Shown: positions 1 to 5,736, numbered from the stretch's first letter. The stretch is 6,004 nucleotides of DNA from CAYYGL01 sp964471235 (GCA_964471235.1 CAYYGL010000243.1:1-6004); one strand, 5' to 3'. Notes: generated by a model from the letters alone, not told the origin. Translations and numbers: made by a program.

Positions 1-167
1 GAAGGATTAAACGTATCGAACAAATCGCCGGCGATTAACACCGCATCCACCCGGGCGTCATCGGCTATTCCGCAAACCTCTTCCAGCACTTCCTGTTGTT
101 CCCTCAGACGGGAAAACCGCTCCAGGCGTTTGCCAAGATGCCAGTCCGCGGTGTGAAGTAGTTTCAT
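1..167 (-). CDS. sbcD: SbcD-like DNA exonuclease subunit, N-terminal 55 residues (cut by window edge)
   Basis: This is the start of a calcineurin-like (Mre11/SbcD family) metallophosphoesterase. With SbcC, SbcD forms a Mn-dependent nuclease that opens hairpins and trims DNA ends in the cytoplasm. Reading the minus strand from the ATG at 167-165 gives MKLLHTADWHLGKRLERFSR followed by about 35 more residues. The first metal motif is visible as D8-W-H10 (TADWHLG) and the second as G47-D48-L-F-D51. Both lie at the spacing usual for the family, which runs to roughly 380-400 residues, so only about one seventh is here. The start is fixed by a strong ribosome site, AAGGAG, 6 nt upstream. The gene is divergent from the peptidase. 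A partner sbcC would be expected further left, outside the window. The family assignment rests on motifs and is firm; SbcD rather than another Mre11-type protein is very likely. Confidence 0.92.
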   Translation of the reverse strand, partial: MKLLHTADWHLGKRLERFSRLREQQEVLEEVCGIADDARVDAVLIAGDLFDTFNP

Positions 168-173
168 TCAGAA

Positions 174-179
174 CTCCTT
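174..179 (-). promoter_or_regulatory. Ribosome binding site of sbcD
   Basis: The minus strand reads AAGGAG here, 6 nt before the ATG at 167-165. It is a near-ideal Shine-Dalgarno sequence and settles the start of the truncated sbcD gene. Confidence 0.8.
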
Positions 180-218
180 GTAGCGCCATTCGGCAGGTTC
201 ATTTTTTCCAATCCCCAC

Positions 219-247
219 TTGTTTAAATCAGTGCACTTGAGTAAAAT
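219..247 (+). promoter_or_regulatory. Candidate sigma-70 type promoter for the M1 peptidase gene
   Basis: TTGTTT (219-224) and TAAAAT (242-247) are separated by 17 bp. The -10 matches the consensus at 5 of 6 positions and the -35 at 4 of 6. Transcription would begin near 254, leaving a leader of about 120 nt before the ATG at 374. The leader contains short self-complementary words (TCGGGA at 299-304 with TCCCGA at 326-331, or GGGAC at 301-305 with GTCCC at 316-320) that are mutually exclusive. A perfect palindrome, AGTGCACT (230-237), sits between the two boxes. This is a pattern match only. Confidence 0.4.
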
Positions 248-271
248 AAAACATGTTCAATTAAACTTCAA
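243..271 (-). promoter_or_regulatory. Candidate sigma-70 type promoter for sbcD
   Basis: On the minus strand a -35 like TTGAAG (271-266) is followed after exactly 17 bp by TATTTT (248-243), matching the consensus at 4 of 6 positions in each box. It would start transcription about 70 nt before the sbcD start codon. The -10 overlaps the -10 of the divergent peptidase promoter. It was found by eye only. The AT-rich stretch makes chance matches likely, so this is tentative. Confidence 0.35.
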
Positions 272-360
272 TAGAAATGAATACGACTAAAGCGATATTC
301 GGGACGATCTTTGGGGTCCCATTCATCCCGACAAGTAATCGATCATCTGAATTTTGGTAC

Positions 361-367
361 GGAGGAG
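361..367 (+). promoter_or_regulatory. Ribosome binding site of the M1 peptidase gene
   Basis: GGAGGAG lies about 7-8 nt before the ATG at 374. It decides the start: the reading frame stays open upstream to a TTG at 311, but that codon has no comparable site and would bury the signal peptide 21 residues inside the protein. Confidence 0.75.
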
Positions 368-373
368 AGAAAT

Positions 374-2728
374 ATGATGCTCTCATTTGGTTACCGTAGC
401 AATAAAATTCTGTGGGTTTTGCTGCTGTTGCTGACAGCCCTTACTTATCCCCAAGATCATACACTCCCAACCGGGCTGACATTCTATGATCAGCTTTACG
501 AAGACCTGGTGCACATTAACGTCAATCCTCAACAGGTCGCTCATGTAACCGGTTTCGTTTTGCAGCGTGATGTGGCAACATTCACCCTAAAGGAAGGTGA
601 AATTTACCTGCTGACCCCGGTGGCGGGCCGCATTATTGGCGCCCTGTTCCTCGGGCAAGGGCATGTCATGGCAACGCCCCCCACTTCCATCGAACAAGAC
701 CAGCTTTACCGGTTTTATAAAACCCGTCAATTAAACACTTCTTTTAAAACCTTATTGCTCTTTTTTGCCGACAGTACCCTTGAAGAGCTTCAGCAAAAGA
801 TTGAGTTCTCAGCAGGTGAAATACCGGCAGAGGCAGAAGACCGGATTGACTTTGCTCTTAAATTCTTTTGTGATAAAAAAGGAAAATATTTTGACACCGA
901 TTTGATGAAAACCCTGCTCGACAACCGACAGAATGGTTTGTTCTATGCCTATTTTTCCGACCAAAAAAGCCATCCTCTGCTTTTCTCCATCTCTCCGTAC
1001 CGGCGGGAAGAGGTGCAGCTATTGCGGCGGGCATCTTATGGTCAGTTTTCCCACGAATTCGAACCCGTTTGTCAGTTTCATCAACAAACGGATTACCGTT
1101 CCCGAAACCAATTGCTTTATGAGAACAAAAACCTGCTTCTCATCAGTCATTATCAAATCGAAAGCACCATTCAAAAGAACCTGAAATTTTCTGCCGTGAC
1201 CGAATTAGAGTTTGCGCTAAAAAAGCCCGAACAAAAATGGATTTACTTTCACTTGTTCAGCGATATGATAGTGGATTCCGTTTTCTGGGATACCGGGGAA
1301 AGGGCGGTTTATTTCAAACAGAAACACAATCCGGTACTCTGGGTGAAATTGGACACTACCCTGGAGCGCTATCACTTCCGGCGGCTCAAGCTGTATTACC
1401 AGGGGGATTTATTAGACCGCAACGAATTTGGCTGGATTTACATCAAAACACCTATTTATTGGTACCCGAGATATGGTAAACGGGATAATGCCACCTTTGA
1501 TCTCACCTTTCATTACCCAAAGGATTTCACCCTCGTCAGTGTGGGGAAACGGGTCTTTCACAAAAAAGAAGGCAAAACAAAAACGACCCGGTGGATTACG
1601 CCCTCCCCCATTCGGCTTGCCTCGTTTAATATGGGCTATTTTGAGTCTTTTACAATTGAGGATGAACGAATACCGCCGGTCACCGTGTATATGGCGGAAG
1701 GCGGGCACCAGGAGCTGAAGGAATACCTGGGGAGGATGGGCTATCTTTCCGGGAAGGATATGAAAAAGCAAGTGGGCGCGGACATTGCCAACAGCCTTTC
1801 ATTTTTTAAATATCTGTTCGGGGATTGTCCGGTAGATTCTTTTTATGCCACCGAGACCCCGTACGCCCACGGGCTGGCGTTCCCGGGGCTTATCCATCTT
1901 GCCTGGTCCACTTTTCAGCAAACCGATGCGAGTGGTGCCGATGAAACCTTTCGGGGACACGAAGTTGCCCACCAGTGGTGGGGCATTGCCGTGGATTTTA
2001 AAACGTATCATGATCAATGGCTCAGCGAGGGGTTCTCCACTTATGCCGGTCTCTGGTACATGCAGGCGGTGTTACAGGACAACAAAAAATTCTTTAAAAT
2101 GTTGGAGAAATATCGTAAGGAAATTCTGGGCAACCGGAAATATTTATTCGGTAGCGGGCAGGAGGCGGGTCCGATCTGGTTGGGATATCGGACCCAGAGC
2201 AGCCAAACATCGGGTGATTATGACCTGATTATTTATAAAAAGGGTGCCTGGGTGCTGCACATGCTGCGCAATATGTTCCTGGATTTGAGGACCATGAAAG
2301 AAGATCGGTTTATAAACATTTTACACGATTTTTACAATCAATACCGGGGGAAAAAAGCTTCTACAGAAGATTTTCGACGAGTGATTGAGGAGCACCTGGG
2401 CGGAAGTATGGAGTGGTTCTTTCGGCAATGGGTGTATGGAACCGATATTCCCACCTATCGATTTGCCTATCGAACGGAGAAGACCCCGGAAGGCAAATAC
2501 CTGGTGCACTGCCGCATTAAGCAGGAAGATGTATCGGAAGATTTTAAGGCGTATGTGATCATCAAATTAGACCTGGGTAAAGGACGCCTTGCCCGGGTTC
2601 GGGTTCTGGTAGATAAACCGGTAAACGATATTGCCCTCCCGCTGCTGCCGGCTAAACCCAAAAAGGTGGTCTTCAACGATCTGGCATCGGTTTTGGCAAA
2701 GGTGAAAAATGAAAAATGGAAGAAGTGA
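374..2728 (+). CDS. Secreted M1-family zinc aminopeptidase with a long N-terminal extension
   Basis: This 784-residue gluzincin probably removes N-terminal residues from peptides outside the cytoplasm. Residues 1-25 look like a signal peptide: R8 and K11, then a leucine-rich core (12-23), with no lipobox. The catalytic region carries HEVAH at 529-533 with E552 as third zinc ligand (HExxH-x18-E) and a catalytic tyrosine in YKKG (Y621). The exopeptidase loop usually written GAMEN appears as GLAFPG (500-505). A beta-rich M1 N-domain spans very roughly 230-440. Before it lie about 190 residues not found in classical M1 enzymes, including the stretch LTPVAGRIIGALFLGQG (about 80-96). Classical bacterial PepN has about 870 residues and no signal peptide, so this is a different branch. 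It appears monocistronic: sbcD is divergent and the next gene has its own promoter. Substrate specificity cannot be read from sequence. M1 membership is secure; aminopeptidase activity is inferred. Confidence 0.9.
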   Translation: MMLSFGYRSNKILWVLLLLLTALTYPQDHTLPTGLTFYDQLYEDLVHINVNPQQVAHVTGFVLQRDVATFTLKEGEIYLLTPVAGRIIGALFLGQGHVMATPPTSIEQDQLYRFYKTRQLNTSFKTLLLFFADSTLEELQQKIEFSAGEIPAEAEDRIDFALKFFCDKKGKYFDTDLMKTLLDNRQNGLFYAYFSDQKSHPLLFSISPYRREEVQLLRRASYGQFSHEFEPVCQFHQQTDYRSRNQLLYENKNLLLISHYQIESTIQKNLKFSAVTELEFALKKPEQKWIYFHLFSDMIVDSVFWDTGERAVYFKQKHNPVLWVKLDTTLERYHFRRLKLYYQGDLLDRNEFGWIYIKTPIYWYPRYGKRDNATFDLTFHYPKDFTLVSVGKRVFHKKEGKTKTTRWITPSPIRLASFNMGYFESFTIEDERIPPVTVYMAEGGHQELKEYLGRMGYLSGKDMKKQVGADIANSLSFFKYLFGDCPVDSFYATETPYAHGLAFPGLIHLAWSTFQQTDASGADETFRGHEVAHQWWGIAVDFKTYHDQWLSEGFSTYAGLWYMQAVLQDNKKFFKMLEKYRKEILGNRKYLFGSGQEAGPIWLGYRTQSSQTSGDYDLIIYKKGAWVLHMLRNMFLDLRTMKEDRFINILHDFYNQYRGKKASTEDFRRVIEEHLGGSMEWFFRQWVYGTDIPTYRFAYRTEKTPEGKYLVHCRIKQEDVSEDFKAYVIIKLDLGKGRLARVRVLVDKPVNDIALPLLPAKPKKVVFNDLASVLAKVKNEKWKK

Positions 2729-2760
2729 AGCGACATCCTTCTAACGGAAATGAAAATTCC

Positions 2761-2789
2761 TTGAAACCTTCAAATTTTGTGATTAAAAT
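2761..2789 (+). promoter_or_regulatory. Sigma-70 type promoter for the FNR-like regulator
   Basis: TTGAAA (2761-2766) and TAAAAT (2784-2789) are separated by 17 bp. Each box differs from the consensus at a single position. This is the best promoter match in the window. Transcription would begin near 2796, giving a leader of about 90 nt before the ATG at 2886. It implies the regulator is transcribed separately from the peptidase, whose stop codon is 32 bp upstream of the -35 box. Confidence 0.5.
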
Positions 2790-2873
2790 AATTTTGTCGC
2801 TGAGAAAGCAATGAAGATGTGTTTGTTTATCAGGTCTCCATAACTCAGAACGACCGTTTTATTGATCAACCAC

Positions 2874-2877
2874 AAGG
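2874..2877 (+). promoter_or_regulatory. Weak ribosome binding site choosing the regulator start
   Basis: AAGG is placed 8 nt before the ATG at 2886. The frame is also open from a TTG at 2862, but no purine-rich site precedes that codon, so the ATG is preferred. Confidence 0.5.
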
Positions 2878-2885
2878 CGCTTGCC

Positions 2886-3596
2886 ATGAGAAAAAAAGTA
2901 AACATACCTGCCTGCGAGGAATGCCAATCGCGGTTGTGTTCAATTTTTGATGCACTCTCCGAGGAAGAGTTGACCTTAATCTCACACAACAAGGGGGGGA
3001 ATTTATACAAGCGGGGACAGCACATTTTTTTTGAAGGCACCCGCCCCTCGGGTTTATATTGCATCAATTCCGGTAAAGTAAAAGTATTTAAAATTGATCA
3101 AACCGGAAAAGAGCAGATTGTGCGCCTGGCAAAGTCCGGAGATGTTCTTGGATATCGCTCGTTAATCAGCGGGGAGCCCTATTCATCCTTTGCAGCACCG
3201 CTGGAAGACTCCATGATATGCTTCATTCCCAAAAGTGTTTTTCTCCACCTGGTTCAAACCAATTCCAGTTTGTCAATGAGAATTATGCAGTTGCTGGCGC
3301 AGGATTTAAAATCCGCCGAATCCCGCATCGCCAATATTGCCCAGAAAACCGTTCGGGAGCGTCTTGCCGAAGCAATCTTGATTTTGCGAGAATTTTACGG
3401 GGTGGAAGATGATAACGAAACCCTGGGGGTGGCGATTACCCGGGAAGACCTGGCAAATATCGTTGGCACCGCCACCGAGACGGTCATTCGATTCCTCTCC
3501 GAATTCAAAAAAGACAAAATGATCGATCTCCAGGGCCGCAAAATCCGTATCCTGAATCAAAAAGCCCTGATCCACACCGCTAATGTTTATGATTAG
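2886..3596 (+). CDS. Crp/Fnr-family transcription regulator with four FNR-like cysteines
   Basis: A 236-residue cytoplasmic DNA-binding regulator. The order is an N-terminal cysteine cluster, a cyclic-nucleotide-type beta-roll (about 30-125), a dimer helix (about 126-155) and a winged helix-turn-helix (HTH about 185-204). Cysteines C10, C13 and C18 form CX2CX4C, and C112 sits in SMICFIP. Compared from memory with E. coli FNR, SFAAPLEDSMIC aligns without gaps to SFAQALETSMVC, placing C112 on ligand C122. LCSIF aligns to LCIPF, placing C18 on C29. FNR has CX2CX5C, so one residue is missing between the second and third cysteines. The Arg-Ser pair that binds cAMP in CRP is absent. The recognition helix reads TETVIRFL, keeping the Glu (E198) and Arg (R202) of FNR but with Ile at the FNR serine. 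An oxygen or redox sensor is the likeliest role; its targets are unknown. The family is certain, the iron-sulfur cluster is inferred. Confidence 0.93.
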   Translation: MRKKVNIPACEECQSRLCSIFDALSEEELTLISHNKGGNLYKRGQHIFFEGTRPSGLYCINSGKVKVFKIDQTGKEQIVRLAKSGDVLGYRSLISGEPYSSFAAPLEDSMICFIPKSVFLHLVQTNSSLSMRIMQLLAQDLKSAESRIANIAQKTVRERLAEAILILREFYGVEDDNETLGVAITREDLANIVGTATETVIRFLSEFKKDKMIDLQGRKIRILNQKALIHTANVYD

Positions 3597-3710
3597 ATTG
3601 AAGATGGGGGTGGGGATAGCAGTGGCATTTCCCCATGAGTTAACCTCACCGCAGGCACGTGGGGATCATTCGTTGTGCAGTCTTTAACGAGGTAGTGGAA
3701 AAAGAACAAA

Positions 3711-3718
3711 AGAAAATA
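3711..3718. repeat. Left target-site duplication of the MITE-like element
   Basis: AGAAAATA directly abuts the left terminal repeat and is repeated exactly on the other side at 3836-3843. Confidence 0.75.
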
Positions 3719-3835
3719 GGGCGCATGACAACTTGCACAACTCAAAAATGATTAGGGGATTCCTGCCCCAATGACGAGGTCACCACGTTGTGGCTCCTTG
3801 GAGGAATCTTCTAACATGCAATTTGTCATGCGCCC
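3719..3835. mobile_element. MITE-like non-autonomous insertion, 117 bp, with terminal inverted repeats
   Basis: The left end GGGCGCATGACAACTTGCA (3719-3737) and the reverse complement of the right end (3817-3835) agree at 18 of 19 positions. The insertion is flanked by an exact 8-bp direct repeat, AGAAAATA (3711-3718 and 3836-3843), the mark of transposase-mediated insertion. The interior has no reading frame. It is self-complementary: TTAGGGGATTCCTG is partly mirrored by the complement of AGGAATCTTCTAA, and the middle contains CCAC-GTT-GTGG (3783-3793). The element could thus fold into one long hairpin. An 8-bp duplication is compatible with several IS families (for example IS256, IS1595, ISL3, IS6), and I cannot choose among them. 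No transposase is present here, so it would need to be mobilised in trans. Confidence 0.8.
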
Positions 3836-3843
3836 AGAAAATA
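3836..3843. repeat. Right target-site duplication of the MITE-like element
   Basis: AGAAAATA directly abuts the right terminal repeat and matches 3711-3718 at all eight positions. The next base differs (T against G), so the duplication is 8 bp. Confidence 0.75.
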
Positions 3844-4050
3844 TGTTGTAACTACCCAGGTAATAGTTAATTAGGACGTGGATAAGCAAGGGTTCCTGTA
3901 GAAATCTGTTTTTGTCATCAAAACTTTTTCTTTACCGCAATGATCCCAGCGGATACGCAAGGGCAGCCGGAACGTGAAAGAGATAAACATATTTTCGTTG
4001 CGAACGTTGCGTTCGCTGCGGTATAACAACCCGAGTAGTTACAATATGTT
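3839..4050. repeat. Older inverted-repeat element of about 212 bp next to the MITE
   Basis: The 21-base ends (3839-3859 and 4030-4050) match in inverted orientation at 17 of 21 positions, sharing the core TTGTAACTAC. All four differences are transitions, as expected of ageing copies. Inside, TACCGCA (about 3933-3939) is mirrored by TGCGGTA (4017-4023), and there is a perfect hairpin GCGAACG-TTG-CGTTCGC (4000-4016). No coding frame is present. The left end overlaps the right target duplication of the MITE-like insertion, so the MITE landed at its edge. Confidence 0.5.
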
Positions 4051-4143
4051 ATTCATCGGTTGTTGTTCATCATATCTTATGCTTCGCGTTTTATAGCCTG
4101 CCCCTAATAATTGGGGCTTCCCATTTGACGGATCACTCAAACC

Positions 4144-4147
4144 GGAG
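4144..4147 (+). promoter_or_regulatory. Ribosome binding site of the alcohol dehydrogenase gene
   Basis: GGAG is positioned 9 nt before the ATG at 4157. It supports that start over the internal ATG at 4166, which would be 18 nt away. Confidence 0.6.
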
Positions 4148-4156
4148 TGCTGGAAA

Positions 4157-5185
4157 ATGAAAGCGATGGCGTTAACCCAAATTCAGGATCTCCAAAAGAC
4201 TCGTGAACCCCTGCAATTGATGGACTTGCCGACCCCGGAGCCCGGAGAGCATGAGGTTTTATTGAAGGTATCGGTCTGCGGCGTGTGCCATACCGAGTTG
4301 GATGAGATTGAAGGTCGCACCCCGCCGCCCCGTTTTCCGGTGGTATTAGGGCACCAGGTGGTGGGAAGGGTGGAGCAGAGGGGGGCAAAGGCAACTCGTT
4401 TTTCCATTGGCGATCGGGTCGGTGTTGCCTGGATTTATTCCGCCTGCGGAAAATGTGAATTTTGCCGTTCCGGTAATGAAAACCTCTGCCCGCAATTTCG
4501 CGCCACCGGCAGGGACGCTAACGGCGGCTATGTCGAATACATGACCGTCCCGGAAAAATTTGCATATCTCATTCCGGATGTGTTCACTGATGCCGAAGCC
4601 GCGCCGCACCTGTGTGCCGGAGCAATCGGGTACCGCTCCCTGCGGTTAACAAATTTAACAGACGGGCAGAACCTGGGGCTGACCGGGTTTGGGGCTTCCG
4701 GTCACCTGGTGCTGAAGATGGTTCAGCATAAGTTCCCTCACAGCCGGGTGTATGTATTCGCCCGCAGTGAGAAGGAACAGCAGTTTGCCCGGGAATTGGG
4801 CGCGGTATGGGCGGGCGGTACGGAGGATGAATCGCCGGAGAAGCTGCATGCCATCATCGATACAACCCCGGTGTGGAAACCGATAGTGGAAGCGCTGAAA
4901 AATTTGCAGCCGGGGGGACGGCTGGTGATCAATGCCATCCGCAAAGAAGACCGGGATAAAGACTATCTGCTAAGGCTCAATTATCCTGCCCATTTGTGGA
5001 TGGAAAAGGAAGTCAAAAGTGTTGCCAATGTTGCCCGGCGGGATGTGGAAGAGTTCCTGGAACTGGCAGCACAAATTCCCATAAAACCGGAAATTCAGGA
5101 GTTTCCCCTGTTAGACGCCAATAAAGCGTTGATGGAACTGAAGGAACGCAAAATCCGGGGCGCAAAAGTGCTGCGGGTTGGGTAA
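4157..5185 (+). CDS. Zinc-dependent alcohol dehydrogenase (MDR superfamily)
   Basis: A 342-residue medium-chain dehydrogenase that should interconvert alcohols and aldehydes with NAD(P)H in the cytoplasm. The catalytic zinc ligands are C44 (in CGVCHT), H66 and C153. The residue after H66 is Gln (GHQ) where horse-liver type enzymes have Glu. The structural zinc site is complete: C97, C100, C103 and C111. The Rossmann fold shows G177-F-G-A-S-G182. At the end of the second strand the position equivalent to the NAD-selective Asp is A202, followed by R203 and S204, which makes NADP(H) use plausible. Length is normal for the family. It resembles a subfamily annotated simply as zinc-binding alcohol dehydrogenase (TIGR02822-like), judged from memory. 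It stands alone, preceded by 560 bp of repeats and convergent with msrP. The exact substrate is not predictable. The superfamily and zinc sites are secure. Confidence 0.93.
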   Translation: MKAMALTQIQDLQKTREPLQLMDLPTPEPGEHEVLLKVSVCGVCHTELDEIEGRTPPPRFPVVLGHQVVGRVEQRGAKATRFSIGDRVGVAWIYSACGKCEFCRSGNENLCPQFRATGRDANGGYVEYMTVPEKFAYLIPDVFTDAEAAPHLCAGAIGYRSLRLTNLTDGQNLGLTGFGASGHLVLKMVQHKFPHSRVYVFARSEKEQQFARELGAVWAGGTEDESPEKLHAIIDTTPVWKPIVEALKNLQPGGRLVINAIRKEDRDKDYLLRLNYPAHLWMEKEVKSVANVARRDVEEFLELAAQIPIKPEIQEFPLLDANKALMELKERKIRGAKVLRVG

Positions 5186-5277
5186 GGTAGGGCATATCGC
5201 CTGATTAATTGATCACAACGTGTCTCTTCGCCTAAATTAATCTCCCCCCCCACGAAATGATCACTTCGCGAAGGGGC

Positions 5278-5299
5278 GCAGAGAACGCAGCAGCTGCCG
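5278..5299. repeat. Left arm of outer inverted repeat (GCAGAGAACGCAG family)
   Basis: This 22-base arm pairs with 5550-5569 read in reverse complement: 18 of 20 aligned bases match with two single-base gaps. The word CGCAGAGAACGCA (5277-5289) also matches the reverse complement of 4008-4020 at 12 of 13 positions, so the same word occurs in both non-coding regions. Confidence 0.5.
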
Positions 5300-5404
5300 A
5301 AAAACAAACGCTCACCAACCCCTATCGTAACGCTTATGGATGTTTGAGTGCCCCGGGGAAAATATTTCTGTAAATTTAATCATACCGTCAGTTCGACATA
5401 AAAA

Positions 5405-5509
5405 ATAGAACGCGGATGGACCCGGAACACCCGGATTTTCGCAGAGTTGTGTAAAATTATGGCAACTCATCCGTTTAAATCAGCGTTATCTGTCTCATCT
5501 GTGTTCTAT
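5405..5509. repeat. Full-length imperfect hairpin element, 105 bp
   Basis: The left arm (about 5405-5449) and right arm (about 5463-5509) are diverged inverted copies. Shared blocks in order are ATAGAAC, GATG, GAC, AAC, GATTT and GAGTTG. The innermost stem GAGTTG (5444-5449) / CAACTC (5463-5468) is perfect, with a 13-nt loop. The outer ends ATAGAAC (5405-5411) and GTTCTAT (5503-5509) are also perfect. It resembles the dispersed intergenic repeats with GATG/GATTT words that I recall from many environmental bacterial genomes. It could act as a bidirectional terminator between convergent genes, but has no T-run. Confidence 0.6.
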
Positions 5510-5549
5510 CTCAAGTTGCGTTGAACTCACGTTCATCATAACAACTCTG

Positions 5550-5569
5550 CGGCGCCGCCGCGTCTCTGC
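5550..5569. repeat. Right arm of outer inverted repeat
   Basis: The reverse complement begins GCAGAGACGCGGCGG and matches the arm at 5278-5299 over 18 of 20 aligned bases. The two arms enclose the 105-bp hairpin element. Confidence 0.5.
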
Positions 5570-5635
5570 GGTTTCTCCCACCACTCACAACGGGAGTGGC
5601 TCTGTTGGAGACGGAATCACGTTGTACTGAATCAA

Positions 5636-5682
5636 TCAGGTTAGGGAAAAACCGCAAAAATTTCACAATATTTTGCACCTGA
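5636..5682 (-). terminator. Possible terminator downstream of msrP
   Basis: On the minus strand, about 55-100 nt after the msrP stop codon, an outer stem TCAGGT/ACCTGA (6 bp, perfect) encloses an AT-rich inner stem GCAAAAT/ATTTTTGC (5654-5676, one bulged T). A T5 run (complement of 5647-5651) follows the inner stem by two bases. The stem is AT-rich, so this is a weak candidate. Confidence 0.3.
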
Positions 5683-5736
5683 CCCGGAAAGTCGGGATAG
5701 ATTGTCTTTCCTATCAGATGGAACGTTATCGCTTAC

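Larger units (their letters stand above)
3597..4156. other. Gene-free region with two inverted-repeat elements
   Basis: No convincing coding frame exists in these 560 bases on either strand. Just after the regulator, TGGGGA (3611-3616) can pair with TCCCCA (3630-3635), but there is no T-run, so it is not a convincing terminator. The rest holds a MITE-like insertion (3719-3835), an older inverted-repeat element (about 3839-4050), a short hairpin with stem GCCCC/GGGGC (4100-4117), and an 18-bp inverted repeat next to the dehydrogenase ribosome site (4124-4141). Confidence 0.7.
5186..5736. other. Gene-free convergent intergenic region with nested inverted repeats
   Basis: These 551 bases separate the stop codons of two convergent genes and contain no credible gene. 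They hold an 8-C homopolymer (5244-5251), a perfect palindrome CTTCGCGAAG (5264-5273), an outer inverted pair (5278-5299 with 5550-5569), a 105-bp hairpin element (5405-5509), a small perfect hairpin TGAAC-TCAC-GTTCA (5522-5535), a hairpin CCACTC/GAGTGG (5581-5599), and a possible terminator for msrP (5636-5682). Confidence 0.7.

Noticed and set aside
311..373. Upstream extension of the peptidase frame to a TTG at 311
   Set aside because: It would place GGAGGAG inside the coding region and put 21 polar residues ahead of a good signal peptide. The ATG at 374 has a correctly spaced ribosome site.
2720..2757. Terminator after the peptidase gene
   Set aside because: Only a 5-bp AGAAG/CTTCT stem straddling the stop codon, with no following T-run.
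2775..2796. Bacteroidota-type promoter (TTTG then TAnnTTTG) before the regulator
   Set aside because: TAATTTTG at 2789-2796 fits the -7 box, but the nearest upstream TTTG is only about 9 bp away instead of about 19-21.
2862..2869. TTGATCAA palindrome upstream of the regulator as an FNR autoregulatory site
   Set aside because: The half-sites overlap instead of being separated as TTGAT-N4-ATCAA, and the site lies well downstream of the candidate promoter.
2783..3067. Minus-strand frame of 94 codons across the regulator start
   Set aside because: Overlaps the regulator and its promoter, has no recognisable motif, and is explained as a shadow frame.
3998..4027. Promoter for the dehydrogenase: TTGCGA, 18 bp, TATAAC
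   Set aside because: The match is moderate and lies inside a repeat hairpin, so it may be coincidental; no better candidate was seen closer to the gene.
3597..4156. CRISPR array, tRNA or riboswitch in the long gap
   Set aside because: No regularly spaced direct repeats, no cloverleaf pattern, and no known riboswitch core was recognised. The structure is fully described by inverted repeats.
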